In this document: positions 8,190-16,453 of the stretch, piece by piece
Layout: each line of letters starts with the position of its first letter
How positions within the stretch are numbered: position 1 is the first letter of the stretch
Assembly: GCA_030150135.1 (NCBI GenBank)
Contig: JASLGO010000038.1
Location: 1 to 39,560, forward strand
Source of the DNA: Aquirhabdus sp.
GTDB taxonomy: Bacteria; Pseudomonadota; Gammaproteobacteria; Pseudomonadales; Moraxellaceae
Length of the DNA stretch: 39,560 nt
Direction of reading: 5' to 3'
Position numbers and translations under genes: made by a program
Notes under the pieces: model-generated
What the model saw: only the letters and a program-made list of their open reading frames with translations
Databases searched by the model: none
Told to the model about the DNA's origin: nothing

Positions 8190-8618
8190 ATGCTCAAAAC
8201 CCAGCGTGTTTATGTTGTCCATGAATTTAATGCTCCTGTTGCGAAAGTATTTGCGACATTGAGTGAACATGAAAATTTAAGCCAGATTTTTGCTCCAGCC
8301 AAAGTGACTCGTCTAAAGGATGGTCAAGGTGCGCGTAATGGGGTGGGTTCTGCACGTAAACTCTCTATTCCATTGACGCCATCATTTGTTGAAACCAATC
8401 AGGTTTATGTTGAAAACGAAAGAATTGAATATGCGATTACCAGTGGTATTGCGCCGATTAAAGAGCATCACGGGGTCATGAAATTTATTGATTTGGGTAA
8501 CCGTACTCGTTTGGAATATACGATTGAATTTAAAGGTCGTGTGCCGTTTATTGGTCCAATCGTTAAGTTCGCCTTGCAAGATGGTGTCAGTCGCGGTCTG
8601 AAAAAGTTGAAGTTCTAA
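8190..8618 (+). CDS. SRPBCC (START-like) family protein
   Basis: 142-aa cytosolic protein of the polyketide-cyclase/SRPBCC superfamily. It begins with a strand and the helix FNAPVAKVFATLSEHENL, followed by a strand with VGSARKLSIP, then strands ending YTIEFKGR and a long C-terminal helix GPIVKFALQDGVSRGLKKL. The fold forms a hydrophobic ligand cavity; no enzymatic activity can be assigned. ATG at 8190 follows AAAGAGGATATCTGCG. A strong hairpin terminator lies 34 nt after the stop. Confidence 0.85.
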   Translation: MLKTQRVYVVHEFNAPVAKVFATLSEHENLSQIFAPAKVTRLKDGQGARNGVGSARKLSIPLTPSFVETNQVYVENERIEYAITSGIAPIKEHHGVMKFIDLGNRTRLEYTIEFKGRVPFIGPIVKFALQDGVSRGLKKLKF

Positions 8619-8651
8619 GTACGCGAATATACAAATAGATGAGTCAACGAG

Positions 8652-8677
8652 AAAGGACACATGATGTGTCCTTTTTT
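8652..8677 (+). terminator. Rho-independent terminator after the SRPBCC gene
   Basis: AAAGGACACA and TGTGTCCTTT form a perfect 10-bp stem with a 3-nt loop, followed by TTT. It ends the plus-strand SRPBCC transcript; the A-run on the other side lets it act on the minus-strand 8723-8929 gene as well. Confidence 0.88.
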
Positions 8678-8722
8678 GACAGCGCCGTGGTTATTGATTT
8701 TTGGTTGAGATATCTGGACGAT

Positions 8723-8929
8723 TTAAGCCAGCCAGCTAGAACCTTCCGCATCTCGATCAATCGCTAAGATATTTTTAGGCAGTTTCACCTCCAAATCTTG
8801 ACCATGCAAGGTGTAGGAAGCAACCACAAAATCATCTTCTATTCGGGTGATCGTCAATTTAATAGAGTCGCGAATGACGACTTTTTCGCCGATATAGGTT
8901 TCTGGATTTTCAATATCTTCTAGGCTCAT
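8723..8929 (-). CDS. Small hypothetical protein
   Basis: 68-aa (70 if the first ATG is used) acidic protein with alternating strands (EKVVIRDSIKLTITRIEDDFVVASYTL), which looks like a small beta-barrel. The family is unknown to me. I prefer ATG 8929 over ATG 8935 because the Shine-Dalgarno AAGGA directly abuts the first ATG but lies 6 nt from the second. It is single-gene, with a shared terminator at its 3' side. Confidence 0.65.
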   Translation of the reverse strand: MSLEDIENPETYIGEKVVIRDSIKLTITRIEDDFVVASYTLHGQDLEVKLPKNILAIDRDAEGSSWLA

Positions 8930-9126
8930 GATCATTCCTTATTTTTTTTTGAGAAGTGTTCTTGATGTCTTCTTAGGCTGAGTTTCGCATATTATTTATA
9001 CGCATGCATGATTAATTTGTTCAACTAATAGCATGGCTGGAGGTTTCAGCAGAAGCAGTCTAGGTCAATGAAGTTCATCTCAAGATTGAAGTAATTTTAG
9101 TATAATGTGCACTCAGGATTAGCGAG

Positions 9127-9798
9127 ATGGAGATCGATATGATGACTGAGAGCATCGTAGGACGCGATGAGGTGCTCACGCGGGGTCACAAGAAAAAGGC
9201 TCGGACTCGGCAGCAGTTATTGGATGCGGCATTGCGCATTTATGCTAGAAAAGGTGCAGGCGATCTTGCATTAAATGAGTTGGCGACAGAGTGTGGTGTC
9301 TCAAACGGTACGGTATACAATTATTTCCGTACCCGAGAGGAGGTACTTGAGGCTGTAGGTATTGCCTTGGCTGAGCAATTTTCAGTGCAGATATTGGCGA
9401 TCAGTGTTGGGATTACTCGCGGGGTCGAGCGTTTATCATTTGCTGTGCGGATGTTTATTCGTCGTGCATTGGCAAATCGCGAGTGGGCAAATGCGATCAT
9501 CAGTGTGATTCACTATGATGAAGGGATGCGGACTGCGCAAGGCACTTTTATTCGCAATGATTTACAGCTTGGTTTTGATCAGGGTGACTTTCATTTTGCC
9601 GATATGGATATGGCGATGGCATTAGTGGCTTCGGCAACGATTGGGGCGATAACTTCAATCGTCGAAGGTCGTATTTCGTCTGAACATCATGATTCCATGA
9701 TTGCTGAAATGATTTTGTTGGCGTTGGGTGTTCCTACGGAAAACGCGAAACGTATTGCGTATTTGCCAATGTTACAGACGATTGAGTTTCAATCGTGA
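9127..9798 (+). CDS. TetR/AcrR family transcriptional regulator
   Basis: 223-aa regulator. After a basic N-terminal tail (GHKKKARTRQQLLDAAL) come the TetR helix-turn-helix residues LNELATECGVSNGTVYNYFRTREEVLEAVG at about 52-81. The C-terminal ligand-binding part is all-helical and not assignable to a ligand class. Two starts are plausible: ATG 9127 (AGGA upstream) and ATG 9139 (GGAG 6 nt upstream). No obvious target gene is divergent from it; DUF2721 follows 95 nt later. Confidence 0.92.
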   Translation: MEIDMMTESIVGRDEVLTRGHKKKARTRQQLLDAALRIYARKGAGDLALNELATECGVSNGTVYNYFRTREEVLEAVGIALAEQFSVQILAISVGITRGVERLSFAVRMFIRRALANREWANAIISVIHYDEGMRTAQGTFIRNDLQLGFDQGDFHFADMDMAMALVASATIGAITSIVEGRISSEHHDSMIAEMILLALGVPTENAKRIAYLPMLQTIEFQS

Positions 9799-9893
9799 TC
9801 ATCGCTGTGTGTCACTTGATTGGTGCTGTTTGATGAGTGTCGTTCGATTGGTGTTGTATGTTAGAGTTAAGGTATTGTAAGTAGAGATAAAAT

Positions 9894-10295
9894 ATGGAAT
9901 CACTGAGCTATAACGTTCCAGGATTATTGTTCCCTGCGATTTCATTGTTGATGTTGGCATACACGAATCGATTTCTCGGGTTGGCGAGTGTGGCACGACA
10001 TCTGTTGGAAGTGCACGGAGATATGCCTGATAAATCCGTGAAATATCAGATTCAGAATTTACGCCAGCGGATTCAATTAATTCGCTATGCACAGGTCGTT
10101 GGTGTGTTGAGTCTGGTGATGTGTACAGTGAGTTTATTTTTACTGTTTGTCGGGAATCAGTTTTTAGCGCAGTTGGCTTTTGGTTGCGCATTGCTGTTGA
10201 TGGTGGCATCGCTGATGGTCTCTTTGCGTGAGATTCATATGTCAGCTCGTGCGCTTGATCTGGCGCTGGAGAAGATTGCACGAATTCAGGAATAG
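9894..10295 (+). CDS. DUF2721 family membrane protein
   Basis: 133-aa protein with three hydrophobic segments: PGLLFPAISLLMLAYTNRF near the N-terminus, then VVGVLSLVMCTVSLFLLFVG, and LAQLAFGCALLLMVASLMVS, flanking a charged cytosolic loop QIQNLRQRIQLIRYAQ. The order matches DUF2721, a family of unknown function. The C-terminal helix EIHMSARALDLALEKI is also typical. It ends just before a strong bidirectional terminator. A 183-codon antisense frame on the other strand is rejected as a shadow. Confidence 0.82.
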   Translation: MESLSYNVPGLLFPAISLLMLAYTNRFLGLASVARHLLEVHGDMPDKSVKYQIQNLRQRIQLIRYAQVVGVLSLVMCTVSLFLLFVGNQFLAQLAFGCALLLMVASLMVSLREIHMSARALDLALEKIARIQE

Positions 10296-10323
10296 TGAAC
10301 GCCCAAAAAAATAATGAAAGTAC

Positions 10324-10363
10324 AAAAAAAGAGACATGATGCAGATGCATATGTCTCTTTTTT
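10324..10363. terminator. Bidirectional hairpin terminator
   Basis: AAAAAAGAGACAT (10325-10337) pairs with ATGTCTCTTTTTT (10351-10363), and an inner ATGC/GCAT extends the stem. A-rich and T-rich flanks make it work for both the plus-strand DUF2721 gene and the minus-strand dehydrogenase. Confidence 0.9.
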
Positions 10364-10416
10364 ATTGACTTGTTAGCGTCAGAAGTTAAGTCAGTTTTTA
10401 TTTTCCTTAAACATTC

Positions 10417-11592
10417 TTATGATTTGACCAACTCAATTGTTGAGCCAGCACGTTTCGGATCAATGAGGATTTTGGCGTGTTGTTCTGGATCACGTAATGC
10501 AGTAAAGGCATTAGTCACACCATCCAAGCCAACAACACCCGTGATGAGTGGTGAGCAGTTCACTTTTCCTTCTGCAATCATGTGCAAGGTATCGCGGAAT
10601 TCAAGCGGCGTGTAGCCCAGTACAAATTGGATTTCGAGTTCTTTGTTGATTGCAAGGGCAGGTTCAATTTTGTCACTTTGCATACACACGCCAACTCCGA
10701 CAATGCGTGAAAATAGTGGCGCACCTTCGATCAGTTGTTGCAATACTCCCGGAACGCCAACACATTCAAAGATCACAGGACGTTTCGGCATTGCCCCTAA
10801 TTTGTCTGCGACGCGCCATGCATGCCACCACGGTAGTGGAACTGCCTGCATTTTTTCAAAAAGCCCCATTCCCATATTAATCGCATCAGAGACATTGCCG
10901 AGTAGGCCAAACTCTTTCCAGTTTTTAAATGGAGATTCTTGTTTTGGATCAACCACGATGTCTGCGCCGCATAGTTCCGCCAATCTACGACGATTCGGTG
11001 AGAAGTCGCTGGCAACTACAGTTTTGACTCCCGCAGCTTTGAGCATGAGAATCACGCCGAGCCCAACAGGACCGCAACCAATGACAATTGCAGGTTCACT
11101 GTTTTTGATACGGCTACGGCGTACAGCATGTAGCGCAACCGCCATGGGTTCGGTCATCGCAGCGCTGTCTGCATCCAGTCCATTTGGCACTTCAAACATT
11201 AAGCTGGATTGAACGAGGATTTGCTCGGCATAACCTCCAGCTGCGTTTGGTGAAAGACCGACAGATTGATAGCCGAGTTTGTCGACATTCAGCAGTGGCA
11301 TGGCGCAAACGAGCGTATCTTGTTTAAATTTACGGCGTGTTTTTGGGCCGTAATCGAGTACTTTGCCACAAAATTCATGCCCCATCACGAACTCGTCGCT
11401 GGCTTTGGCGAGACCATTAAAACCAACTCGCGCGGCAAGGTCATGCATATGATCGCAGTGGTGCTGCATGTGTAGGTCAGAACCACAGATCCCGCAGCGA
11501 ACGACCTCGAGTAGAACGTGTCCTTTGGTCGGTTTTAGTGGCGCGTGGTCTGCCACCCGAAGTTCAGCATTTTGACAAACTACAGATTTCAT
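10417..11592 (-). CDS. Zinc-dependent medium-chain alcohol dehydrogenase, structural-zinc loop missing
   Basis: 391-aa NAD(P)-dependent MDR enzyme of the threonine/butanediol dehydrogenase type. Catalytic zinc ligands are visible (C36 in CGICGSDLH, H72-E73 in MGHEF, E148 in MTEPMAVALH), as is the nucleotide motif GCGPVGLG at 172-179. The usual four-cysteine structural-zinc loop is absent; only C96 remains in that region. There is a ~20-residue insertion after SDLHMQHH (about 45-66) and another near 225-260. The substrate is unknown. A PaaX-like repressor gene follows upstream on the same strand, which could make this its target. ATG at 11592 with GAAAG upstream. Confidence 0.88.
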   Translation of the reverse strand: MKSVVCQNAELRVADHAPLKPTKGHVLLEVVRCGICGSDLHMQHHCDHMHDLAARVGFNGLAKASDEFVMGHEFCGKVLDYGPKTRRKFKQDTLVCAMPLLNVDKLGYQSVGLSPNAAGGYAEQILVQSSLMFEVPNGLDADSAAMTEPMAVALHAVRRSRIKNSEPAIVIGCGPVGLGVILMLKAAGVKTVVASDFSPNRRRLAELCGADIVVDPKQESPFKNWKEFGLLGNVSDAINMGMGLFEKMQAVPLPWWHAWRVADKLGAMPKRPVIFECVGVPGVLQQLIEGAPLFSRIVGVGVCMQSDKIEPALAINKELEIQFVLGYTPLEFRDTLHMIAEGKVNCSPLITGVVGLDGVTNAFTALRDPEQHAKILIDPKRAGSTIELVKS

Positions 11593-11772
11593 ATGATGTC
11601 TTTCCTTTAGATTTTTCTGATTTTATGGCGCGTGAAGGTATCTGAGATTTGATTTGGTACGATTATCACTCAGATTATGCCATTGTTCTGTGGGTGATGT
11701 GAGCTAACTTTGCTACTTTGCAGAGGTAGTATTTCTTAGGAAATGCGATGACGCAGTATCCTTTTTATTATC

Positions 11773-12570
11773 CTATTCAACGATATGTGTCTCAGCGAAT
11801 TGTTTCCAAAGCTCATGTCCAACACGATTTAAGTGAATGACATCATTAAAAAAAGTTTCTTGCAGAGCTGTATCCACAAAAGGTTCTGGTAATAACGGGT
11901 CGGTCATCATCATCGGGATGGCTTCGCGTCCGATCAGCAGTGATTCTCGCGCCGCGACATCCAGTTCCAGCATATCGACTTGTGCGAGCCATACTTGAAT
12001 GCGTTTGCTCATTTTCTGGTATTTTTGTTCTAGAGCTTTCTTATCCCAGATGCGTGTAATTGCTTTCTGATGATCTTGATCAATGGTTTGGATAATAAAA
12101 ACTGGCGCACGTTTGTCCAATCCAGTTGCAACAAGGCGCTTACGAGTACTTTCTAGATCTTCTGCGAGATTGTCAGGTCGGATAAATAAATCAGGTTGAA
12201 ACTCTCTAAAACCATTCAAATGCAATGTTCGTTCGCGTTTGGTTAGGGCTCCACGATCAGAACGCCCAAGAAGCCCTGTATGGACAGCCAGATAATGACC
12301 TGTCCAAGGGCGAACTTGTCGAGGACTGTTTGATCGGTGGGCAATCGGTTCTGAAATTTCTTTTGCCTTTGATGTGAGGCTGTATTCACCGCGTTTAACG
12401 GATTTGATCAGCTGATCACTGGAGAGGCGTGTCAGGGCAACACGGATATTATTTTCATTGATGTCAAAGAGAGCCCCAGCTTGTAGAAACTGACGGATGG
12501 TGACGGTGGCGTGAGGATCAGCAAAGAGCAGATCCATAACCAGTGTACGGGCATTATTCTTGACAACCAT
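11773..12570 (-). CDS. PaaX family transcriptional repressor
   Basis: 265-aa protein. The N-terminal winged helix (about 1-70) includes the PaaX-type ARTLVMDLLFADPHATVTIRQF and ENNIRVALTRLSSDQLI segments. A central PaaX domain (about 85-180) and a C-terminal helical domain ending NDVIHLNRVGHELWKQF follow. PaaX-type repressors respond to acyl-CoA intermediates such as phenylacetyl-CoA; no paa catabolic genes are in this window, so the effector is open. It lies upstream of the alcohol dehydrogenase gene (180-nt gap) and divergent from the quinone reductase gene; either could be regulated by it. Confidence 0.85.
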   Translation of the reverse strand: MVVKNNARTLVMDLLFADPHATVTIRQFLQAGALFDINENNIRVALTRLSSDQLIKSVKRGEYSLTSKAKEISEPIAHRSNSPRQVRPWTGHYLAVHTGLLGRSDRGALTKRERTLHLNGFREFQPDLFIRPDNLAEDLESTRKRLVATGLDKRAPVFIIQTIDQDHQKAITRIWDKKALEQKYQKMSKRIQVWLAQVDMLELDVAARESLLIGREAIPMMMTDPLLPEPFVDTALQETFFNDVIHLNRVGHELWKQFAETHIVE

Positions 12571-12841
12571 TAACGACCAGAGATATTAAAAATATAAGAT
12601 GGTTGAATGGTATACCGAAGGATTCGTGATTACATTATTTTTTACATTTTCTTTTCAATGTGATGCGATCATCCGAAGATGTATCTGGCTTAGGTCGTGT
12701 CTACATGATCCCGTATTCGTACTTTTGCTACGTTGTTTAAATACTCGTCGTGAAATAATAGCTTTGGCTTTGTTCGTCGACTATTTCTTGAGATCTAAAA
12801 ATAGGTATGATTGGCGTCATTAATTTTTGAGTTAAACCCCC

Positions 12842-13546
12842 ATGAATGTTTTGATCGTCCATGCTCACCCTGAGCCACAATCTTTCACAACCTCACTCAA
12901 GTCTCTTGCTGTCGAACAACTCACAGCGGCAGGGCATACCGTCGTGGTTTCTGATTTGTATGAGATGAACTGGAATCCAGTCGCATCTGCTGATGATTTT
13001 GCACAGCGTAAGAATCCAGATTATCTGGTGTATGCACTAGAGCAGCGTAACGGTTATGAAACAAGCAGCCTTGCTGCGGACATTGCAGGTGAAATTGAAA
13101 AGATCAAAGCTGCTGATCTGATTATTTTTAACTTTCCAATCTTTTGGTTCTCTGTTCCAGCAATCCTCAAAGGCTGGATTGATCGCGTATTGGTATCAGG
13201 CCTGTGTTATGGCGGTCTGCGTTTCTATGATCGCGGTGGTCTCAAAGGCAAGAAAACCATGTTGACCTTCACTTTAGGTGGTCGTGAACATATGTTTGGC
13301 GCAGATGCAATTCATGGTGAGCTGGAGACAATGCTAAGACCCATCTTGCGTGGGACGCTGGCTTATGTCGGGCTTGAGGTTCTACCGAACTTTGCAGCGT
13401 ATCATGTGCCTTATATTGCCCCAGAAGCCCGTCAAGAGATTCTAGAGCAATATAAAGAACGTCTTGCTCATCTCAATCAATTAACCCCGCTAACTTTTCC
13501 ATCCATGGATCAGTTTGATGCCAAACTTTATCCTCTCAAAGGATAA
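12842..13546 (+). CDS. NAD(P)H:quinone oxidoreductase, flavodoxin-like fold
   Basis: 234-aa flavoprotein of the NQO1/MdaB/KefF group. It starts MNVLIVHAHPEPQSFTTSL, the FMN/FAD phosphate-binding region. FNFPIFWFSVPAILKGWIDRV (about 97-117) is the family signature beside the flavin ring, and TFTLGGREHMF follows. Two-electron quinone reduction is the family reaction; the natural quinone is unknown. ATG at 12842. It is divergent from the PaaX-like gene across a 271-nt region that holds no gene I can support. Confidence 0.9.
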   Translation: MNVLIVHAHPEPQSFTTSLKSLAVEQLTAAGHTVVVSDLYEMNWNPVASADDFAQRKNPDYLVYALEQRNGYETSSLAADIAGEIEKIKAADLIIFNFPIFWFSVPAILKGWIDRVLVSGLCYGGLRFYDRGGLKGKKTMLTFTLGGREHMFGADAIHGELETMLRPILRGTLAYVGLEVLPNFAAYHVPYIAPEARQEILEQYKERLAHLNQLTPLTFPSMDQFDAKLYPLKG

Positions 13547-13555
13547 GTTGATTTT

Positions 13556-13586
13556 GAAGTTCTGTTATTTACGCTAACAGAACTTC
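13556..13586. terminator. Convergent hairpin overlapping a stop codon
   Basis: GAAGTTCTGTTA (13556-13567) and TAACAGAACTTC (13575-13586) form a perfect 12-bp stem with a 7-nt loop between two convergent genes. The right arm encodes the last residues (KFC-stop) of the minus-strand secreted protein. A T-run precedes it on the plus strand, but there is no clean U-tail on either side, so terminator efficiency is uncertain. Confidence 0.6.
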
Positions 13587-15126
13587 AAACCACCATAACA
13601 GTTTGGAACGGTATTCTGACTGGAGAGTTGGACGCCGTTGAGTGTGAGCGCGATCGGGGTGAGCGACACGGTTCCAATTTGTGCCCCTAAAGTTTTTCCT
13701 GACAAGATTCCAGCAATATCATTGGTATTTGGTGGATTATTCGCAAGATAATTATTAAATTGTTGGGCAAATTGCGGAAATACACAACTGGTTGTATTGG
13801 TTGGATCAGCACATAAATTAATTGGACCACTAGGAATAAGATTACCCACATAGATCGGGTTGTTGATAGACATCCACCAACCCTTTTGTGCAATATCGGC
13901 ACTTGGTGAGCCTGGCCAGAGGATATTTTGAGATTGTAAACTGAGAGCAAGTGGAGCGTTAATCGCTAACGAATGCATGAAACCTAATGGTTGAATAAAG
14001 TTTACGTTGGCAGAAACATTTTGAATCATTCCATATAAATGTGTTGGGAAGTTATTTCCACGCCCGAAGTTGGGCAACAGTAAACATCCAATACCAGAAC
14101 ATGATGATGTAGTTGCAACAACTGGCCCACCTTGTGTTCCTACCGAGCCGTTATTGGGATAAGTCCCTAAAGAGCCAGAGGCACTATAGTTTGAGTTGTA
14201 TGTCGGTGTGCCATTTCCATTACAGGCACCATTGGCAAAAGCACCACAGTCGTTGTCATCAGGGCTATATCCGATGATGATATTAGGCAGACTTGCAGAG
14301 GGATTGACGGATAGTGCTGTGACGCGGTTACCATTCATGGTTGGTGCAGGTACTGAAAAGTTAATTCCTGAAAATCCTGGAATCGTAATTGAGCCTGACG
14401 TCAGAGTAAACGCAACAGTTGCAGCTACACCGCCTAATGCGGTCAGATTGCCATGGATGGTGTAATTTGCTGGAGTGCTACCAGGATTGTACGCTGGAAA
14501 AACTGCAGGTGCGGTAGTAATTGTTCCTGTCATGGTGTTGGCTGCGGATGTCGATTGAACATGGGCGTAACCCGAAAAACTATTGATCCCATTGGCAGAA
14601 GTTGTATTGCTGCCTGTCTGCAATAATCCGAGTGCATTTTCTGCACCAAACAGAACGCCTACGATTTGGCGAGTGGATAATGACGTTGGATTCTGGATGG
14701 CAAGTCGGAGAAATGGATTGGTCAGTACGGCATCACAATTGGCAACACTTGCTCCACCCGAAGGACAACTTCCTACACCTGGATTCCCGCTGAGACTGAC
14801 ATTGTTCATATCAATATCACAGCCTGCTCCATTTATACCGCCACATCCGAGTTGAAGGTGTTGAATGTTGGTGTTGAGTTCTAATTGACCATTCAATCCT
14901 ACTGTAAAAAAGCCGTAGTCTGATGGTGTGCTACCTGTTCCACTGCCTGATGGTGAAATATAGTTGGTAAAAAAAGCAGCCTGACCTGCGGTATGTTCTA
15001 AATCGCTATCGGACATAGGTTGTAGTTCTGCAACGGCTGTGTGACTGAAAAATAGTGAGGATATGAGTAAAGTTAAACCGCCAAAAAAATAAATAGCCCA
15101 TTTTTTTTAATCAATACAGTTTTCAT
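13574..15126 (-). pseudogene. Large secreted protein, signal peptide frameshifted at homopolymer tracts
   Basis: The long frame (13574-15016 from its first ATG, 480 aa) lacks a signal peptide. Reading upstream in the same frame gives GGLTLLISSLFFSHTAVA, a perfect Sec core and AVA cleavage site, then ELQPMSDSDLEHTAGQA. The true start, ATG 15126 with AAGGGG upstream, is one base out of frame. Adding one base in the A8 tract (15101-15108) or the A7/T7 tract (15083-15089) restores a continuous MKTVLIKK...signal peptide. The mature protein is Gly/Asn/Ser/Thr-rich with many Cys pairs and beta-like repeats. Its mature N-terminus resembles the 'LxxLDDxxLxxxTGQ' start of DUF6160/FilA-type Acinetobacter surface proteins. 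Either phase variation, decay or a sequencing error; the intact C-terminal 480 codons argue for a recent or reversible shift. Confidence 0.75.
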
Positions 15127-15172
15127 TCTTGACAACCCCTTATGAGAGGGATAAATCTCCCTAGTTGTTTTT

Positions 15173-15200
15173 ATATTTTTCATGAGTGGATGAAAAATAT
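15173..15200. promoter_or_regulatory. 11-bp palindrome upstream of the secreted-protein gene
   Basis: ATATTTTTCAT (15173-15183) and ATGAAAAATAT (15190-15200) are perfect inverted repeats with a 6-nt spacer, 47 nt upstream of the ATG at 15126 and in the gap shared with the divergent AraC-type regulator. It could be an operator or an mRNA hairpin. Confidence 0.45.
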
Positions 15201-15401
15201 TAGGGTTCAAAATTTAATTGAATGATAAAAAATCGTATTGACCTTAGATGTTTTGATTTGACTCATGGTCTTATTGAAAATCAATGATTTGATTTGCGGG
15301 TGAGATTAACGGGTAACTTGTGAGGCGATAAGTCAAACAGTAGAGCCCATCTTTTGTATTATCATGAAGATATGGCCAAGTCATGAGATCGCGATAAAAC
15401 A

Positions 15402-16430
15402 ATGAAAAATAATGCTTCCCTGAGTGGAGCTTTAGCAGGCTTATTACTCACTTTTTTAAATGCCAAAAATTTGGCTGTCCCTGAATGTCGGGAGCGACTA
15501 TCCAAGTGGAAGTTGGATGGACGTGTTGCGATGGATGAATGGGTGACGTGTCTTTTTTTGATCCGACAAGAATATCCCAGTCCGACATTAGGTTTGGAAA
15601 TCGGTCAGTTCTTTCAACCTGAACATGCTGGGCTATTGGGATATCTTTGTCTGTCTTGTCATACGGTTGGAGATATTGCTGATCGGTTTGAGCGCTTCTT
15701 TCCATTGATGTGGCGTGGTTTTACGTTGACGATTGAAAATAATCCGTCGTACTACCGTGCATCATGGGAACTTTCGGAACCCTTTGATGAGGAGTTGCTG
15801 TCAAGTCCTCTCTTTATGGAAATTCGGCGGCTTGCCTGTGAAACGGGAACAGCAGGAATATTGAGCCTTATTCATCGGTTATGTGGTGAGGATGTCAATC
15901 CGTCTGCGGTGACAATCATCGGCAATGTGCCTGCGAATATTGCGGTTTACGAGGATTTTTTTGGCTGTCCTGTCCAATTTAGTAAAACTACAATTTCTTT
16001 TACTGCGCCTAAGCATTTATTTTCAAGACCTATTTTTATGGATAGGGCAGATTTGCTCAGAATGTTTGAGCATCAAGCGGAGAATGAATTACAGGGTGTT
16101 GTTCGAGGTGACAATTTTCTTATTCATTTTGACAAGGCGATGTCTCGAGGATTACATACAGGGCTACCCACAGTCGCTTATATTGCCCAAGAGTTAGATA
16201 TGTCTCGTGCAACCTTGCAGAGAAAACTAAAAGATCGCGATATGACGTTTCAATTTGCACTGGATCAGGCTCGTATTGAAAAAGCCAAGCTTTATTTGGA
16301 TGATCCTCGAATCTCATTGGCTGAAATTTCATTGCTTCTGGCATTTTCTGAACAGAGTGCATTTACACGGTTTTTTAAGAGAGAAATGAAAATGACTCCG
16401 ATGCAGTACCGTAGAGAAGTGTGTGGTTGA
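15402..16430 (+). CDS. AraC family transcriptional regulator
   Basis: 342-aa regulator of the OruR/ArgR-like AraC subgroup. The N-terminal ~200 residues match the Arabinose_bd-type ligand domain (LGLEIGQFFQPEHAGLLGYLCLSCHTVGD). The C-terminal 100 residues carry two helix-turn-helix motifs, including YIAQELDMSRATLQRKLKDRDMTFQF and ISLAEISLLLAFSEQSAFTRFFKREMKMTPMQYRR. Usually an activator. It is divergent from the frameshifted secreted-protein gene, which is a natural candidate target. ATG 15402 has a weak ribosome-binding site. Confidence 0.92.
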   Translation: MKNNASLSGALAGLLLTFLNAKNLAVPECRERLSKWKLDGRVAMDEWVTCLFLIRQEYPSPTLGLEIGQFFQPEHAGLLGYLCLSCHTVGDIADRFERFFPLMWRGFTLTIENNPSYYRASWELSEPFDEELLSSPLFMEIRRLACETGTAGILSLIHRLCGEDVNPSAVTIIGNVPANIAVYEDFFGCPVQFSKTTISFTAPKHLFSRPIFMDRADLLRMFEHQAENELQGVVRGDNFLIHFDKAMSRGLHTGLPTVAYIAQELDMSRATLQRKLKDRDMTFQFALDQARIEKAKLYLDDPRISLAEISLLLAFSEQSAFTRFFKREMKMTPMQYRREVCG

Positions 16431-16453
16431 TTTTTGGTGAAAGCATAGAAATT

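Noticed and set aside
9799..10350. 183-codon minus-strand frame
   Set aside because: Antisense to the convincing DUF2721 gene, low-complexity composition, no ribosome-binding site, and it starts inside a terminator hairpin.
10643..11212. 189-codon plus-strand frame
   Set aside because: Lies wholly inside the alcohol dehydrogenase gene on the other strand; composition is that of a shadow frame.
12599..12823. 74-codon plus-strand frame between paaX-like and quinone reductase genes
   Set aside because: Starts with a poor context, is Cys/Leu/Arg-rich without pattern, and occupies the expected promoter region of two divergent genes.
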